From the NCBI RefSeq assembly GCF_964340395.1, contig NC_135566.1, positions 680,001-702,500 of the forward strand: a DNA stretch of 22,500 bases. The letters are read 5' to 3'. Positions 21,813 through 22,500 of the stretch are shown here, piece by piece. The first letter of the stretch is position 1; every line of letters starts with the position of its first letter. Made by a program: the position numbers and the translations under genes. The notes under the pieces were generated by a model that ran no database searches, had not been told where the DNA came from, and was given only the letters and a program-made list of their open reading frames with translations. This DNA is from Glandiceps talaboti. Taxonomy: Eukaryota > Hemichordata > Enteropneusta > Spengelidae.

Positions 21813-22500
21813 ACAATAATGTTGGCCATGTTGATCAAAATTTATCCAAATGTCTTAGAATAATGTTACCTTTGTGAATGTTCTTGCAAAATGACAGTAT
21901 ATCTGAGTTGGTGGGTACAATAATGTTGGCCATGTTGATCAAAATTTATCCAAATGTCCTAAAATAATTTTACCTTTGTGAATGTTCTTGCAAAATGACA
22001 GTATATCTGAGTTGGTGGGTACAATAATGTTGGCCATGTTGATCAAATTTTACCCAAATGTCCTAAAATGAAATACCTTTGTGAATGTTCTTGCAAAATG
22101 ACAGTATATCTGAGTTGGCGGGTACAATAATGTTGGCCATGTCAATGGTCAAAATTTATCCAAGTATCCTAAAATAATTTTACCTTTGTGAATGTTCTTG
22201 CAAAATGACAGTATATCTGAGTTGGCGGGTACAATAATGTTGGCCATGTTGATCAAATTTTACCCAAATGTCCTAAAATAAAATACCTTTGTGAACGTTC
22301 TTGCAAAATGACAGTATATCTGAGTTGGCGGGTACAATAATGTTGGCCACGTTGGTCAAAATTTATCCAAATATCCTAAAATAATTTTACCTTTGTGAAT
22401 ATTCTTGCAAAATGACAGTATATCTGAGTTGGCGGGTACAATAATGTTGGCCATGTTGATCAAAATTTATCCAAATGTCCTAAAATAATGCAAACCTTTG
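21813..22500. repeat. ~104-bp tandem repeat, at least 6.5 copies, continuing past the right edge
   Basis: Units begin with ACAATAATGTTGGCC at 21813, 21917, 22021, 22124, 22231, 22334 and 22438. Spacing is 103-107 bp. Each contains TTACCTTTGTGAATGTTCTT (or a variant) and GACAGTATATCTGAGTTGG. Neighbouring units are mostly above 90% alike by eye. The short variants at about 22060 and 22270 share the same changes (GATCAAATTTTACCC and an AAATACC in place of AATTTTACC), pointing to a two-type substructure. Confidence 0.97.

Overview
The window looks like AT-rich nuclear DNA from an animal, probably a marine invertebrate. The evidence is short exons with GT/AG introns, a tRNA-headed SINE carrying a central motif common in lophotrochozoan and basal-deuterostome SINEs, many long microsatellites, and gene families (secreted C-type lectins, a RASAL/RASA4-type Ras GAP) typical of metazoans. 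There are no operons, ribosome binding sites or bacterial genes. I cannot name the species.

Genes. Two spliced genes can be rebuilt because exon phases match and the translations join into known folds. (1) Minus strand, 2350 down to 112: the 5' four exons of a secreted C-type lectin-like protein. A signal peptide is followed by a complete CTLD with all four canonical cysteines but without the EPN/WND calcium-sugar motifs. The gene continues past the left edge. (2) Plus strand, 5851-6162: the first two coding exons of a RASAL/RASA4 (CAPRI)-type Ras GTPase-activating protein, covering the start of its first C2 domain. I found no third exon in the remaining 16.3 kb, so either intron 2 is very long or the locus is a 5' fragment. 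Three weaker single-exon candidates are listed at low confidence (minus 12104-12291, plus 13982-14086, minus 16126-16266), along with a possible first exon behind a promoter-like stretch (plus 8053-8103).

Repeats. Left to right: (AG)61 at 1353; (AAAAC)n at 1976; a 0.6-kb GTGA/GGGT array at 3791 with quadruplex-forming blocks; CTGT then CTAC/CATA arrays at 4794-5175; a C18 run at 7684; a tRNA-derived SINE at 9433-9718 (minus); foldback palindromes at 10657-10906 and 14269-14420; a 44-bp tandem triplet at 15034; a perfect 22-bp-arm hairpin at 15392 next to a 0.4-kb ATACAT array.

The most striking object is at 16618-21753. It is a ~5.1-kb foldback-type element with inverted arms of ~1.1 kb. Each arm has ~0.5-0.6 kb of outer sequence and then ~19 copies of a 30-bp minisatellite. 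The ends read CCCAGAAGG...CCTTCTGGG and are flanked by TATA on both sides. The ~2.9-kb core has no recognisable transposase, so the element looks non-autonomous. In both arms the 30-bp units stay open as a decapeptide repeat read outward. Nearly all unit variation is C-to-T or G-to-A at CpG sites. A second tandem array (~104-bp units) begins about 60 bp outside the right end and runs off the window.
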